Shown here in pieces: positions 38,504-47,934 of a DNA stretch of 64,000 nucleotides (position 1 is its first letter; every line of letters starts with the position of its first letter). Source of the DNA: Candidatus Competibacter sp. (GTDB lineage: Bacteria; Pseudomonadota; Gammaproteobacteria; Competibacterales; Competibacteraceae); NCBI GenBank assembly GCA_029624815.1, contig JARSSH010000036.1, positions 1-64,000 on the forward strand, given 5' to 3'. Made by a program: the position numbers and the translations under genes. The notes beneath the pieces are model-generated. The model was given only the letters and a program-made list of their open reading frames with translations, made no database searches and was not told where the DNA came from.

Positions 38504-40287
38504 GGCATTTTCCCCACTGGCGGCGCGGCGCCGGCGATCTTCATGCTGGGCAAATCATCCGGCGTAACGTTCAGAATCCGCAGCACCTCGCCCATGGTTT
38601 TCCCGAACACCGGCGCCGCCACCGTGCCGCCGTAATAGGCCCCGCCTTTCGGCTCGTCGATAATGACCACCATCACCAGCCTGGGATTACTGGCCGGCAC
38701 CATGCCGGCGAACAGGGAAAAATAGCGGTTGCGGGCATAGCGGCCGTTGACGATCTTATGCACCGTGCCGGTCTTGCCCGCCACCCGGTAACCGGGCACG
38801 CTGGCTTTGAACCCGGTTCCTTTCTGGCTCACGGCCTCTTCCAGCATCGCCCGCACTTGCCGTACCGCCCGCGCCGACAACACCCGATCTTCGTCGGCCG
38901 GACCGAGCGGCTGCTCGCGCTTGAGCAGGGTCAGCGGTCGCCGGACGCCATCCGCCGCCAGCACGACATACGCTTGGGCCAACTGCAACATGTTGACCGA
39001 AAAACCGTAACCGAAGGAATGATTGGCGTGACCGATTTCGCCGCCCCATTTGCTAAAGTGGCGCAGCATACCGACCTGTTCGCCCGACAAACCTACTCCG
39101 GTCGTCGCCCCAAAGCCGAGGCTTTTGTACACCTGCCACAAGCGCTCGGCCGGCAGGGACAGCGCGATCTTGCTGGTGCCGACATTGCTGGACTTGCTGA
39201 GTACGTGCGTCACATCGATCGAGCCATAGTTGTGCACGTCGCGCACCCGATAGCGGCCCACCCTGAGCCAACCCGGGGCGGTGTTCACACGGGTGCTGGG
39301 CGTCCAGCGACCGCTCTCCAGCGCCATGGCGATCGCGAACGGTTTCATGGTCGAGCCCGGTTCGTAAACATCGGTGATCGCCCGGTTGCGCAATAAATCG
39401 CCTTTCAGTTCGGCCCGATTGTTCGGATTGCCCGCCGGCTGATCCACCATGGCCAGAATCTCGCCGGTTAGCGCATCCACCATCACCGCCGAACCGGCGC
39501 TGGCCTTATTTTCCAGCACCGCCGTCTTGAGCGCGCGGTAGGCAAGGTACTGAAGCCGCCGGTCGATGCTCAACACCACCTGCCGACCGGCCTGCGGAAC
39601 CCGGATGTTTTCCACATCCTCGACGATTCGGCCCAGCCGATCCTTGATCACCCGTTTGCTGCCGGGGATGCCGCGCAATTGGGCGTCGAGACTCTTTTCC
39701 AGCCCTTCCTGACCGACATCGTCGATGTCGGTGAAGCCTAAAAGATGGGAGGTGACCTCGGCGTCCGGATAGTAACGGCGGTATTCGCGCCGCGAGTACA
39801 CGCCGGAAACCTCAAGTTGCAGGATCCGCTGAGCCACGCTCGGGGCCAGATGCCGGCGTAAATAGACAAACTGGCGGCTTTCGGGCACCGCCAGTTTTTG
39901 CTCCAGTTCCGTCACTGTCAGTCCGAGCAACGACGCGAGCGCCGGCCAGCGATTGCGCTGCTGCTTCAATTCCGCCGGCTGCGCCCAGATCGAATCCACC
40001 GGCGAGCTGACCGCCAGCGGCTCGCCGTTGCGATCGAGAATCATCCCGCGGTGCGCCGGCACCTCGACCACCCGCAGAAAGCGTTCGTCGCCCTGCTCTT
40101 GCAGGAAATCGGCATGAACCAGTTGCAGGTAGGCCGCGCGCGCCACCATGCCCCCCGCCGCCGCGACCAGCATGCCCAGCACCAGCCCCCGGCGGGTCGT
40201 GGCGCGCAGCGCTCGCACCGCACGCGGTAGCGCGCCCGCGGGACTTTTTCTGGAGTTGGATAAGCCTTTGGCAAGCATTGGATTCAT
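38500..40287 (-). CDS. ftsI: Septal peptidoglycan transpeptidase FtsI (PBP3)
   Basis: Class B penicillin-binding protein that crosslinks septal peptidoglycan with FtsW. The 595 residues have one N-terminal membrane helix (about 32-52), a dimerisation domain (RGMILDRNGEPLAVSSPVDSIW) and the transpeptidase domain with STMK (EPGSTMKPF), SSN and KTGT active-site motifs. ATG at 40287 overlaps the ftsL stop (ATGA). The long upstream frame runs antiparallel to nothing useful and is discarded. Confidence 0.96.
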   Translation of the reverse strand: MNPMLAKGLSNSRKSPAGALPRAVRALRATTRRGLVLGMLVAAAGGMVARAAYLQLVHADFLQEQGDERFLRVVEVPAHRGMILDRNGEPLAVSSPVDSIWAQPAELKQQRNRWPALASLLGLTVTELEQKLAVPESRQFVYLRRHLAPSVAQRILQLEVSGVYSRREYRRYYPDAEVTSHLLGFTDIDDVGQEGLEKSLDAQLRGIPGSKRVIKDRLGRIVEDVENIRVPQAGRQVVLSIDRRLQYLAYRALKTAVLENKASAGSAVMVDALTGEILAMVDQPAGNPNNRAELKGDLLRNRAITDVYEPGSTMKPFAIAMALESGRWTPSTRVNTAPGWLRVGRYRVRDVHNYGSIDVTHVLSKSSNVGTSKIALSLPAERLWQVYKSLGFGATTGVGLSGEQVGMLRHFSKWGGEIGHANHSFGYGFSVNMLQLAQAYVVLAADGVRRPLTLLKREQPLGPADEDRVLSARAVRQVRAMLEEAVSQKGTGFKASVPGYRVAGKTGTVHKIVNGRYARNRYFSLFAGMVPASNPRLVMVVIIDEPKGGAYYGGTVAAPVFGKTMGEVLRILNVTPDDLPSMKIAGAAPPVGKMP

Positions 40288-40556
40288 TGAGGAGTGATGT
40301 AAAGAACCGCGCCCGGGTCCGGAATCAACATGTTCAGGCGGGTCCGCGCCGTCTGCTCGATCACCGCGTCGGTGACCAACGTGCTTTGCTCCAGTTGCAG
40401 CAGTTCCCATTCGATTTCGAGATTATCCCGTTCCGCCTGAAGCTTCTGGAGTTCGATGAAAAGTTGTCGGTTGGCGTGCTCCGTGTAAACCACGCCCACG
40501 CCGGAACCGAGAATGGCGACCGCCAAGCCCGCCACCAGCAGAACCTGACCTTTCAT
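40284..40556 (-). CDS. ftsL: Cell division protein FtsL
   Basis: Small bitopic divisome protein that recruits FtsB and FtsW/FtsI. The 90 residues have a membrane helix at about 4-24 and a leucine-zipper-like coiled coil ([20 protein letters not shown]). Identification rests on that architecture and on position between rsmH (4-base overlap) and ftsI (4-base overlap). Confidence 0.92.
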   Translation of the reverse strand: MKGQVLLVAGLAVAILGSGVGVVYTEHANRQLFIELQKLQAERDNLEIEWELLQLEQSTLVTDAVIEQTARTRLNMLIPDPGAVLYITPQ

Positions 40557-41494
40557 GTCAGCCGCTCCGCCGCCCGCAGCAGCGCGCTGCGCGATCGCGG
40601 GTTGGCGGCGATCTCCGCGGCGCCAGGCCGCGCCGCCCGACCGATCGGCCGCAAGGTCATTCCGGTCGGGAGACCCGTCACCGGCAGATCCAGCGGCGGC
40701 TCCCTCCCGCGCGCCTGCTCCCGCATGAAGTGCTTGACCATCCGATCCTCCAGGGAATGAAAACTGATGACCGCCAACCGGCCGCCGGGCGCCAGCGCGC
40801 GCACCGCCTGCGGCAACACGGCCCGCAATTCGCGCAACTCGTCGTTGACCGCGATCCGAAGGGCCTGAAAAGTACGGGTGGCCGGATGTTTGCCGGGTTC
40901 GCGGGTGGGTACGGCCGCGGCGACGAGGGCGGCCAACTGCTTCGTCGTGACGACCGGCGCCTGCCGCCGCGCGGCGACAATGGCGCGCGCCACCCGCCGG
41001 TAAAAACGCTCCTCGCCGTATTCCGCCAGCACTCGCCCCAACTCGATTTCGCCGACCTGCTCAAGCCATTCGGCCGCGCTGCTTCCCGCCGTCGGGTCCA
41101 TGCGCATATCCAACGGACCCTCCTGACTGAAACTGAAACCGCGCGCCGGATCGTCCAACTGCGGCGACGACACCCCCAGATCCAGCAAAATTCCGTCAAC
41201 CCGGCCAGACCATCCCCGCTCGGCGACCACCTCGGCCAATTGGCTGAACGCCGCCCGCACGAAGGCGAAACGAGGGTCGCCGCCGAAGCGTTCGACCGCG
41301 CAACGCGCCGCCGCCGGATCCCGGTCGAACGCCAGCAACCGCCCTTCCGGCCCGAGCGCCGCCAGCAGCGCCGCCGAGTGCCCGCCCCGACCAAACGTGG
41401 CGTCCACATAGCGGCCGTCCGGGCGAAGATTCAACGCGGCCAGCGCCTCGACCAACAAAACCGACTGATGCGACAGCAAAGCGGCGTCCCTCAT
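40553..41494 (-). CDS. rsmH: 16S rRNA m4C1402 methyltransferase RsmH
   Basis: N4-methylates C1402 of 16S rRNA. The 313 residues include [19 protein letters not shown], the SAM loop [51 protein letters not shown] and [15 protein letters not shown]. It starts four bases after mraZ and overlaps ftsL. Confidence 0.97.
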   Translation of the reverse strand: MRDAALLSHQSVLLVEALAALNLRPDGRYVDATFGRGGHSAALLAALGPEGRLLAFDRDPAAARCAVERFGGDPRFAFVRAAFSQLAEVVAERGWSGRVDGILLDLGVSSPQLDDPARGFSFSQEGPLDMRMDPTAGSSAAEWLEQVGEIELGRVLAEYGEERFYRRVARAIVAARRQAPVVTTKQLAALVAAAVPTREPGKHPATRTFQALRIAVNDELRELRAVLPQAVRALAPGGRLAVISFHSLEDRMVKHFMREQARGREPPLDLPVTGLPTGMTLRPIGRAARPGAAEIAANPRSRSALLRAAERLT

Positions 41495-41497
41495 GCG

Positions 41498-41953
41498 CTA
41501 GAACGCCAACGCATCCAGATCGGGCAACGGCTCAGCGGCTGGATCTTCCGCTTCGGCCAACAGCGACTCACGCCATGCATGCCAGGACGATTCGTTCCAG
41601 ATTTCGAATTTATTTCCCTGCCCCACCAGCACCACTCGCTTCTCCAGGTTCGCAAACTCGCGCAAGGGAGCTGGCAACAGGATCCGGCCGCTGGCATCCA
41701 GGCAACACTCTTCGGCATGTCCCAACAATAACCGTTTGAGGGCTCTGGTCCGCTGGTTGGTGCTGGAAAGTTGAATCAGCTTCCGCTCGATCTCTTCCCA
41801 CACCGGGAGCGGATACAACAACAGGCAACGGTCGCGATCGACGGTCAGCACCAACTGCCCACCCGTCGCTTCCAGCAGGTGCTGGCGGTACTTGGCTGGT
41901 AACGACAACCGCCCCTTGCCGTCCAGCGATAACGGATTGACGCCACGGAACAA
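41498..41953 (-). CDS. mraZ: Transcriptional regulator MraZ
   Basis: AbrB-like ring-forming regulator of the dcw cluster. From the TTG at 41953 the 151 residues begin LFRGVNPLSLDGKGRLSLPAKYR, the family N terminus, and contain the second SpoVT/AbrB-like half (CCLDASGRILLPAPLREFANL). The TTG is chosen because AAGGAG lies seven bases upstream and the length then matches E. coli (152); in-frame ATGs further upstream would add 9-13 residues. Autoregulation is suggested by the MraZ boxes just upstream. Confidence 0.94.
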   Translation of the reverse strand: MFRGVNPLSLDGKGRLSLPAKYRQHLLEATGGQLVLTVDRDRCLLLYPLPVWEEIERKLIQLSSTNQRTRALKRLLLGHAEECCLDASGRILLPAPLREFANLEKRVVLVGQGNKFEIWNESSWHAWRESLLAEAEDPAAEPLPDLDALAF

Positions 41954-41987
41954 CGTTGCGCTCCTTGGGGCCGAACCCATGCCGCGC

Positions 41988-42012
41988 CCCACATTTCCCC
42001 ACTTTTCGCCAC
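41988..42012 (-). promoter_or_regulatory. MraZ operator: three 10-bp-spaced boxes
   Basis: On the minus strand GTGGC, GTGGG and GTGGG repeat at exact 10-base spacing (right ends at 42012, 42002 and 41992). This matches the TGGGN-N5 direct repeats bound by MraZ upstream of mraZ. The boxes sit at and just after the expected transcription start of the promoter at 42016-42045. Confidence 0.8.
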
Positions 42013-42015
42013 CAG

Positions 42016-42045
42016 ACTATAGGAAGGTCAAGCTGTCGCTGTCAA
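42016..42045 (-). promoter_or_regulatory. dcw cluster promoter (Pmra)
   Basis: Minus strand: perfect -35 TTGACA (42040-42045), an 18-base spacer and -10 TATAGT (42016-42021). Transcription would start around 42009, inside the MraZ boxes, and lead into mraZ-rsmH-ftsL and beyond. Confidence 0.8.
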
Positions 42046-42264
42046 GAAAAGCTAACGCGTAGTCTTATTATGAAAATAATTTAAAAACAACAACTTAATA
42101 TTTTTTACAAATTAAATATTTATAAAAACACTCCTAAATATAGAGGGTTGACACTTTCCCGGACAGGGTGGCAAGCGCGGTGTACTCCGGCATCTTGTTA
42201 AAGCCGCGGCAAGCGGGTACTTTGCACCTTGCCTAATTTCCATCAAGCGACACCAGCCCCGAAC
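42046..42264. other. AT-rich divergent region dcw / hslO
   Basis: The roughly 100 bases 42050-42150 are strongly A+T rich in an otherwise GC-rich window, lying directly upstream of the dcw -35 element, as an UP element or nucleoid-protein target would. Toward hslO there is a TTGACA at about 42149 but no well-spaced -10. No gene is supported. Confidence 0.5.
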
Positions 42265-43134
42265 ATGCCTGATCGCGACTACCTGCAACGCTTTCTTTTC
42301 GAAAACCTGCCGACCCGCGGTGAAATCGTGCGGCTTGACGCTACATGGCGGACGGTGCTGGAGCGCCGCGCCTACCCACCCGCGGTGCGCCAGGTGCTGG
42401 GCGAGGCCGTCGCCGCCGCCGCCCTGATATCGGCAACCATCAAGTTCGACGGTCTGTTGACCTTGCAAATCCAGGCGCGCGGACCACTGCGTTTGCTGGT
42501 GGTGCAAGTTGCCGCCGACCGTACCCTGCGCGGACTAGCCCGCTGGGACGGCGACCCGAAACCGGCGCCGCTGTGCGCGCTGTGCGGCGACGGCGCACTC
42601 GTCTTGACCCTTGACGCCGGCTCGGGCAAGGAGCCCTATCAAAGCGTGATCGATCTGCGCGGCGACACCCTGACGGAAACCCTGGAGCACTATTTCGCCC
42701 ATTCCGAGCAGTTGCCCACCCGGATCTGGCTGGCCACCGACGAGCAAACCGCCGCCGGCCTGCTGTTGCAGCAACTACCCGGCAACGACGCCGAACCGGA
42801 TGCTTGGCGGCGTCTGAATGTGCTGGCCGACACCCTGCAATCCACCGAACTGCTGCGACTGGACGTTTCCACCCTGCTGCGTCGGCTGTTCCATGAAGAG
42901 CTTGTCCGGCTGTTCGCTCCACGGAGCTTCAGCTACCGCTGCAACTGCTCGCGGGAACGCACCGCCGGCATGTTGCGCGCGCTGGGCGAGAACGAACTCC
43001 GCCAAGCGCTGGCCGAAAAGGGCGCGTTGCAAGTGGACTGCGAGTTTTGCGGCCATCGTTACGTCTTTGACCCGCTCGACATCGCCGGCTTGTTCGCGAC
43101 CACCAACCCCGCTCACCCCTTCGTCCACCACTGA
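42265..43134 (+). CDS. hslO: Redox-regulated chaperone Hsp33
   Basis: Cytosolic holdase activated by oxidation or bleach stress. The 289 residues contain the substrate-binding domain (GEAVAAAALISATIKFDGLLTLQIQ and the GNDAEPDAW region) and the C-terminal zinc switch with C-x-C (YRCNCSRER) and C-x2-C (DCEFCGHRY). ATG at 42265 matches the family start; a TTG 12 codons earlier is not needed. Confidence 0.96.
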   Translation: MPDRDYLQRFLFENLPTRGEIVRLDATWRTVLERRAYPPAVRQVLGEAVAAAALISATIKFDGLLTLQIQARGPLRLLVVQVAADRTLRGLARWDGDPKPAPLCALCGDGALVLTLDAGSGKEPYQSVIDLRGDTLTETLEHYFAHSEQLPTRIWLATDEQTAAGLLLQQLPGNDAEPDAWRRLNVLADTLQSTELLRLDVSTLLRRLFHEELVRLFAPRSFSYRCNCSRERTAGMLRALGENELRQALAEKGALQVDCEFCGHRYVFDPLDIAGLFATTNPAHPFVHH

Positions 43135-43138
43135 ATCC

Positions 43139-43639
43139 ATGCGCACCCTGTTCGATCTCTTTCTGGATATTTGCCTGTTCCGCAAAGGTCCGCAGGATAT
43201 CCCGATCTCCATGCCGCTGCTGAAAATGTGCTTGCTGGCTTATGCAACATCCGGCCTGCTGGTGCTCGCTCTTAGCGCGCCGATTCAAGTAGCGCTCCTG
43301 CAAATACTGCTGGACATGGTGCTGCTGGCCGGCCTGCTGTACCTGACGCTGAGCCTGTACCGGCATCCTGGCCGCTTCGAACAGACGCTGACCGCGCTGA
43401 CCGGCTCCGGCGCCCTGATGGGGCTGCTAGCGCTGCCGCCGATGATCTGGATCGTGCGTCAGGGACCGCAAGGCGACAACCAGTTTCCCACACTGCTGAT
43501 GCTGGCGTTGATGGCCTGGAGCATCGCCGTCATGGCCCATATCCTACGCCACGCCTTCAACACCCCGGTCTGGGCCGGCACGCTCTACGCCCTGGGCTAT
43601 ACCTTTTTATCCTGGACGCTCGCCGGCTGGATCGACTGA
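43139..43639 (+). CDS. Four-helix membrane protein, unknown function
   Basis: The 166 residues start MRTLFDLFLDICLFRKGPQD, with four hydrophobic spans (about 27-47, 50-70, 85-105 and 118-160). The N-terminal RKGPQDIPIS stretch recalls small inner-membrane proteins with Yip1-like topology, but I do not recognise the family with certainty. It starts four bases after hslO and precedes mpl by 59 bases, so it probably shares the hslO transcript. Confidence 0.75.
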   Translation: MRTLFDLFLDICLFRKGPQDIPISMPLLKMCLLAYATSGLLVLALSAPIQVALLQILLDMVLLAGLLYLTLSLYRHPGRFEQTLTALTGSGALMGLLALPPMIWIVRQGPQGDNQFPTLLMLALMAWSIAVMAHILRHAFNTPVWAGTLYALGYTFLSWTLAGWID

Positions 43640-43698
43640 GGCGCTCCAACCCTGCGCCGTCTTGCACCCGTGGCCGGGTCGGACGGGGAGATTCCCCC

Positions 43699-45060
43699 AT
43701 GCACATTCACATTCTCGGTATTTGCGGCACGTTCATGGCCGGCGTCGCCCTGCTGGCCCGCGCGGCGGGGCATAGCGTGTCCGGTTGCGACGCCGGCGTC
43801 TATCCGCCGATGAGCACCCAACTGGCCGAGGCCGGCATCGCGCTGCGGGAAGGCTACGATCCTGGCCAGATCGCCGAATTTCGGCCCGACATGATCGTGG
43901 TCGGCAACGTCATGAGCCGCGGCCGCCCGATTGTCGAAGAGATGCTCAATCGCGATCTGCCCTACACCTCCGGCCCGGCCTGGCTGGCGGATTACGTGCT
44001 GCGCGAGCGTCACGTACTGGCGGTGGCCGGCACCCACGGCAAAACGTCCACCAGTAGTTTGTTGGCCTGGATTCTGGAACACGCCGGCTTGGAGCCCGGC
44101 TTTCTGATCGGCGGCATTCCGGCCAATTTCGGCGTGTCGGCGCGCTTGGGCCGCGCTCCGTTTTTCGTGGTGGAGGCGGACGAATATGACACCGCGTTTT
44201 TCGATAAGCGCTCCAAGTTCGTCCACTACCGGCCGCGTACCCTGATTCTGAATAATCTGGAATTCGATCACGCCGACATCTTCCCCGATTTGGCGGCGAT
44301 TCAACGCCAGTTCCATCACCTATTACGAACCGTGCCGGGTGCTGGCTTGGTCGTCGCCAACGGGCAGGACGGCAATCTGGCCGAGGTGCTGGCCATGGGA
44401 TGCTGGACGCCGGTGGAGCGCTTCGGGACCGGCGATTGGGAAGCACGCGCCATTGCCCCGGACGGTAGCGCTTTCGAGGTTTACCACCAGGGGTCGCCGC
44501 AAGGCCGGGCGCAATGGACGCAACTGGGACAGCATAACGTCCATAACGCCCTCGCCGCCCTCGCCGCCGCCCGTCATGCCGGCGTGCCGGTGGCGACGGC
44601 ACTCGCCGCGCTGGCGGATTTCCAGGGCATCAAGCGGCGGCTGGAAGCGCGCGGCACGGTCAACGGCGTGACGGTCTACGACGATTTCGCCCACCACCCC
44701 ACCGCGATTGCGACCACGCTGGCCGGGCTGCGCGCTCGGGTCGGCGACCAGCCGATCGTCGCCGTGCTGGAACCACGCTCCAACACCATGAAGCTGGGCG
44801 TGTTCAAGGACAGTCTGGCGCCCGCCCTGGCGCTGGCCGATGCGGTGGTGCTGTACCAGGCGCCCGATCTCGGCTGGGATCTGGGCGCGGTCGCGGCGGC
44901 GCTCGGCCCGCGCGGGCAGGTCTGCCATTCGCTCGATGACACGCTGACCGCCATTCACGCCCGGACCCAACCGGGCACTCAGGTATTGATTATGAGCAAC
45001 GGCGGATTCGGCGGCATCCACGAACGGTTGCTTCAGACCTTGCGGGCAACCGACCGCTAG
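43699..45060 (+). CDS. mpl: UDP-MurNAc : tripeptide ligase Mpl
   Basis: Recycling ligase that joins the murein tripeptide L-Ala-gamma-D-Glu-meso-DAP to UDP-MurNAc. The 453 residues show HILGICGTFMAGVALLARAAGH, the ATP loop AGTHGKTSTSSLLAWIL, FFVVEADEYDTAFFDKRSKF, NNLEFDHADIFPDL and DDFAHHPTAIATTL. GGGGAG precedes the ATG. It fits the meso-DAP peptidoglycan implied by MurE. Confidence 0.96.
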   Translation: MHIHILGICGTFMAGVALLARAAGHSVSGCDAGVYPPMSTQLAEAGIALREGYDPGQIAEFRPDMIVVGNVMSRGRPIVEEMLNRDLPYTSGPAWLADYVLRERHVLAVAGTHGKTSTSSLLAWILEHAGLEPGFLIGGIPANFGVSARLGRAPFFVVEADEYDTAFFDKRSKFVHYRPRTLILNNLEFDHADIFPDLAAIQRQFHHLLRTVPGAGLVVANGQDGNLAEVLAMGCWTPVERFGTGDWEARAIAPDGSAFEVYHQGSPQGRAQWTQLGQHNVHNALAALAAARHAGVPVATALAALADFQGIKRRLEARGTVNGVTVYDDFAHHPTAIATTLAGLRARVGDQPIVAVLEPRSNTMKLGVFKDSLAPALALADAVVLYQAPDLGWDLGAVAAALGPRGQVCHSLDDTLTAIHARTQPGTQVLIMSNGGFGGIHERLLQTLRATDR

Positions 45061-45402
45061 AACGCTCCTATCCTCCAGGCGCTCCGCGCTCCCTTCCTTG
45101 AGAGAAGGCAGGGAAAATATTCAGCAAAATCCCTGCAATCCCTCAAGCCTGCCGGTAATGCCAGCCATGCGCCAAGCGGTACCGGCAATTTCCTGATGCA
45201 ACGGGGCCAGTTTCAGTACTGACCGTTTGCCCCGAACCCCAGCAGCCACCAGCATCGGCGGATGCACCCCCAAGAAAGCCGTTCTCCACCAAGCTGGTTG
45301 CGGTAGTGCGCCGCGAAAACGACACATGTCGTCGCATGAATCAAGACAATGACAGAAGTTTAGTGAGGTGTCGTTGCAATCTGAAATGGGAGAATTGCTC
45401 AT
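45061..45402. other. Intergenic stretch after mpl
   Basis: About 340 bases. A minus-strand open frame (45121-45402) has no recognisable motif or ribosome site. No terminator or RNA gene is evident. Confidence 0.45.
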
Positions 45403-45600
45403 GTGGTATACTTCGAGTTGTATCTGGCTTTCGCGGTTTGGGTGTTCGCCGACGCCAAAAAGCGCCTAAATCATGCGATTGGCTGGCCCGCCGCGACCTT
45501 GGTGCTCGGTCCGGTGATGTTGCCGGCCTAATTTGCCAAGCGGAATCTGAAAGCGGGCGAGGTGCGGGAAGGCGGCACCGACTGGAAAGGGAGATCATCA
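45403..45600 (+). pseudogene. Small membrane protein gene with a nonsense codon
   Basis: From GTG 45403 (GGGAG upstream) the frame reads VVYFELYLAFAVWVFADAKK, then RLNHAIGWPAATLVLGPVMLPA and TAA at 45529-45531. It then continues in the same frame as FAKRNLKAGEVREGGTDW, a natural-looking continuation after one Tyr-to-stop change. The reading frame soon runs into the Uma2 gene on the other strand. It is probably a broken copy of a two-helix inner membrane protein. Confidence 0.5.
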
Positions 45601-45609
45601 AGTCAACTT

Positions 45610-46176
45610 TTACAGCCCTACTTTGGCGTAGATTTCCCTCAACGGGATTTCACACTGAATCGAAACCAGACACAGCATATCCTCCTGACTGTCCATCTCC
45701 GTTAATACCCATCGCCTATCCTGCCGAATGTAATGCTCGACCCTGACCTTATCCTGAGCGATCAGCACATACTCCATCAGCGATGGCAAGCGACGATAGT
45801 GAGCGAACTTATCGCCCCGGTCATACGCCTCGGTGCTTGGAGATAAAATTTCGATGATGACGGACGGATTCAGAAAGGTATCCATCCGCTCATCCTCAAA
45901 CTGGGGTTCACCGCACAGCGCCGCCACGTCGGGATAGGTATACAAGCCGGTCGCGCCGACCTTGACCCGCATATCGTTGACATACGCCAGACACGGGCGA
46001 TTTTTCAGTTGAGCGTGTAACTCCCCGGCGATATTGAACGCAATCTGATTATGCTCCTTGCTGGCGCCCGCCATCGCAAAAATGCCGCCATTGACATACT
46101 CGCTTTTATGATTGGCCTGGCGTTCCAAAGCCAGATACTGTTCCGGTGTATAAAACGATTGCGTAAGTAGGGTCAT
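45610..46176 (-). CDS. Uma2-family (DUF820) nuclease-like protein
   Basis: The 188-residue protein of the Uma2/DUF820 PD-(D/E)XK-like fold is abundant in cyanobacteria and some environmental bacteria. Visible marks are YTPEQYLALERQANHKSEYV, MAGASKEHNQIAFNIAGEL, the active-site-like YTYPDVAAL (D) and VIIEILSPSTEAYDRGDKFA (E-x-L). A later KVRVEHYIRQ follows. Biological role is unclear. ATG at 46176 is preferred (AGGAA upstream) over two earlier in-frame starts. Confidence 0.88.
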   Translation of the reverse strand: MTLLTQSFYTPEQYLALERQANHKSEYVNGGIFAMAGASKEHNQIAFNIAGELHAQLKNRPCLAYVNDMRVKVGATGLYTYPDVAALCGEPQFEDERMDTFLNPSVIIEILSPSTEAYDRGDKFAHYRRLPSLMEYVLIAQDKVRVEHYIRQDRRWVLTEMDSQEDMLCLVSIQCEIPLREIYAKVGL

Positions 46177-46576
46177 AATCGTATTTCCTGACGGCATCAA
46201 GCGCGATGCACCGGAATAATCGGCCATCGGATGCCCGCAGGCGATCACCGAGGCTTTCATCAAAGCTAACCCATTCCTGACAGTGATCTTTAAACTTCGA
46301 CATCGCTACAATCTTTCTAAAACCAATACGGCTTTTTCACGAAAATCATAGCAAGATTAACGCATCTGGCGACAAAGCCCGTTGTTTTGGATCGATCGAT
46401 GCCGTTGCTTGCGTCTACTCGGCGTCGTTCGTGGTATGTTATGAAAAAATGCAACAGGCGCTACGCCCCGGCGTGAGCGACCGTTCGTTGGCGCAACCGC
46501 TGCATCGCCTAAAAACCCTCATCCTCCCCAAGCCTGTTTGGAAGATCATACGCTTTCACCTTCCCAGTCCACCGCC
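46177..46576. other. Intergenic region Uma2 / ubiX
   Basis: About 400 bases between divergent genes. A short AT-rich patch lies at 46311-46370. No gene, hairpin terminator or RNA is evident; a TATGTT at about 46435 could be a -10 for ubiX but no matching -35 is clear. Confidence 0.45.
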
Positions 46577-47200
46577 ATGACTCCACCCCGCCCCATCATC
46601 CTTGGCATGACCGGCGCTTCCGGCGCTGATTATGGCCTGCGGCTGCTGCAATGCCTGCTGGAGGCGAGTCAGCCGGTACAACTGCTGATCTCGAAAGCGG
46701 CCCAGATCGTGATCCACATGGAAACCGAATTGCGCCTGCCCGGTCGGCCGCGCGACATCCAGCGGGTACTGGTCGAACAGTACCGCTGCGATCCCGAGCA
46801 ACTGCGGGTGTTCGGCCAGGACGAATGGACCGCGCCACCCGCCAGCGGCTCGGCGCGGGCGCGAGCCATGGTGGTCTGCCCCTGCACCACCGGCGCGCTG
46901 GCCGCCATCGCCAACGGCAACAGCGACAACCTGCTGGAACGCGCCGCCGACGTGACGCTCAAGGAAGGGCGCAAGCTAATCCTGGCGCTGCGGGAAACGC
47001 CGCTGTCCGTCATCCATCTGGAAAACATGCTGCGGCTGGCCCGCGCTGGCGCGGTCATCCTGCCGACCTGCCCCGGTTTTTACCACCGGCCGACCACGGC
47101 GGCGGAACTGGTGGATTTCATCGTGGCCAGAATTCTCGATCAACTGGATATTCCCCACACTCTGTTGCCGCGCTGGGGCGAACCGCTGGAACCGAGCTAA
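46577..47200 (+). CDS. ubiX: Flavin prenyltransferase UbiX
   Basis: Makes prenylated FMN for the UbiD decarboxylase in ubiquinone synthesis. The 207 residues include the phosphate-binding ILGMTGASGADYGLRLL, ISKAAQIV, VVCPCTTGALAAIANGNSDNLLERAADV and RETPLSVIHLENMLRLARAGAVILP. ATG at 46577 fits the family; a TTG 13 codons upstream is less likely. A Lon-N protein starts six bases downstream. Confidence 0.95.
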   Translation: MTPPRPIILGMTGASGADYGLRLLQCLLEASQPVQLLISKAAQIVIHMETELRLPGRPRDIQRVLVEQYRCDPEQLRVFGQDEWTAPPASGSARARAMVVCPCTTGALAAIANGNSDNLLERAADVTLKEGRKLILALRETPLSVIHLENMLRLARAGAVILPTCPGFYHRPTTAAELVDFIVARILDQLDIPHTLLPRWGEPLEPS

Positions 47201-47206
47201 GCGATC

Positions 47207-47803
47207 ATGACCGCTACTCAAGAACTGCCCCTGTTTCCGTTGAACACCGTGCTGTTTCCCGGCGGCGTTCTGCCTCTGCGGATCTTCGAAGCCCGCTATC
47301 TGGATCTGATCAGCACCTGCCTACGCACCGACAGCGGCTTCGGGGTGGTCACGATCCAAGAGGGGTGCGAAGCGGGTAGCCCGCCGACCCGTATCCATCC
47401 GGTCGGCGCCCTGGCGCGCATCGTGGATTTCGATCAACTGGACGACGGTGTGCTCGGCATCACCTGTCTGGGCGCGCAACGACTACGCGTGGTCAGCCAT
47501 CACGTTCGGTCCGACCAACTGCTGATCGGTCAGGTGCGATGGCTGCCGGACGACCCGGCGCAATCGGCTTTGCCCAGCCATGAACCCCTGGTCCGTATCC
47601 TCCGCGAACTGCTGGAACGCGAGGAACTGGCGCTCTATCGTCGGTTCCTGACACCGGATTGGCAGGACGCCGCCTGGATCGGCAACCGGCTGACGGAAAT
47701 CCTGCCCCTGCCGCCGCATGTCCGTCTCACGCTGCTGGAGATGGCCGAACCCCGACAGCGATTGGATATCCTGCTAGCGATTTTCCAGGAACAACGCGCC
47801 TGA
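47207..47803 (+). CDS. Lon N-terminal (LAN) domain protein
   Basis: Stand-alone substrate-binding domain of Lon protease. The 198 residues read LPLFPLNTVLFPGGVLPLRIFEARYLDL, then GFGVVTIQEG and VGALARIVDFDQLDDG; a C-terminal helical part ends ILLAIFQEQRA. No ATPase or protease domain follows, so it is probably an adaptor or regulator of unknown function. It starts six bases after ubiX, probably co-transcribed. Confidence 0.88.
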   Translation: MTATQELPLFPLNTVLFPGGVLPLRIFEARYLDLISTCLRTDSGFGVVTIQEGCEAGSPPTRIHPVGALARIVDFDQLDDGVLGITCLGAQRLRVVSHHVRSDQLLIGQVRWLPDDPAQSALPSHEPLVRILRELLEREELALYRRFLTPDWQDAAWIGNRLTEILPLPPHVRLTLLEMAEPRQRLDILLAIFQEQRA

Positions 47804-47934
47804 ATCCGCCATGACCGCACTCGTCCGTCGCCATCGTCACGCTCTAAAGGCCGCCGGATGCTTCGTCGCCGGGGCATGCGCTAATATTGGTCCGTAACCC
47901 TCATAGAAAATCGAACCCAGGCAAGGAAACCGTC

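Noticed and set aside
47811..47896. 28-codon frame after the Lon-N gene
   Set aside because: Short, no ribosome site and no resemblance to a known small protein.
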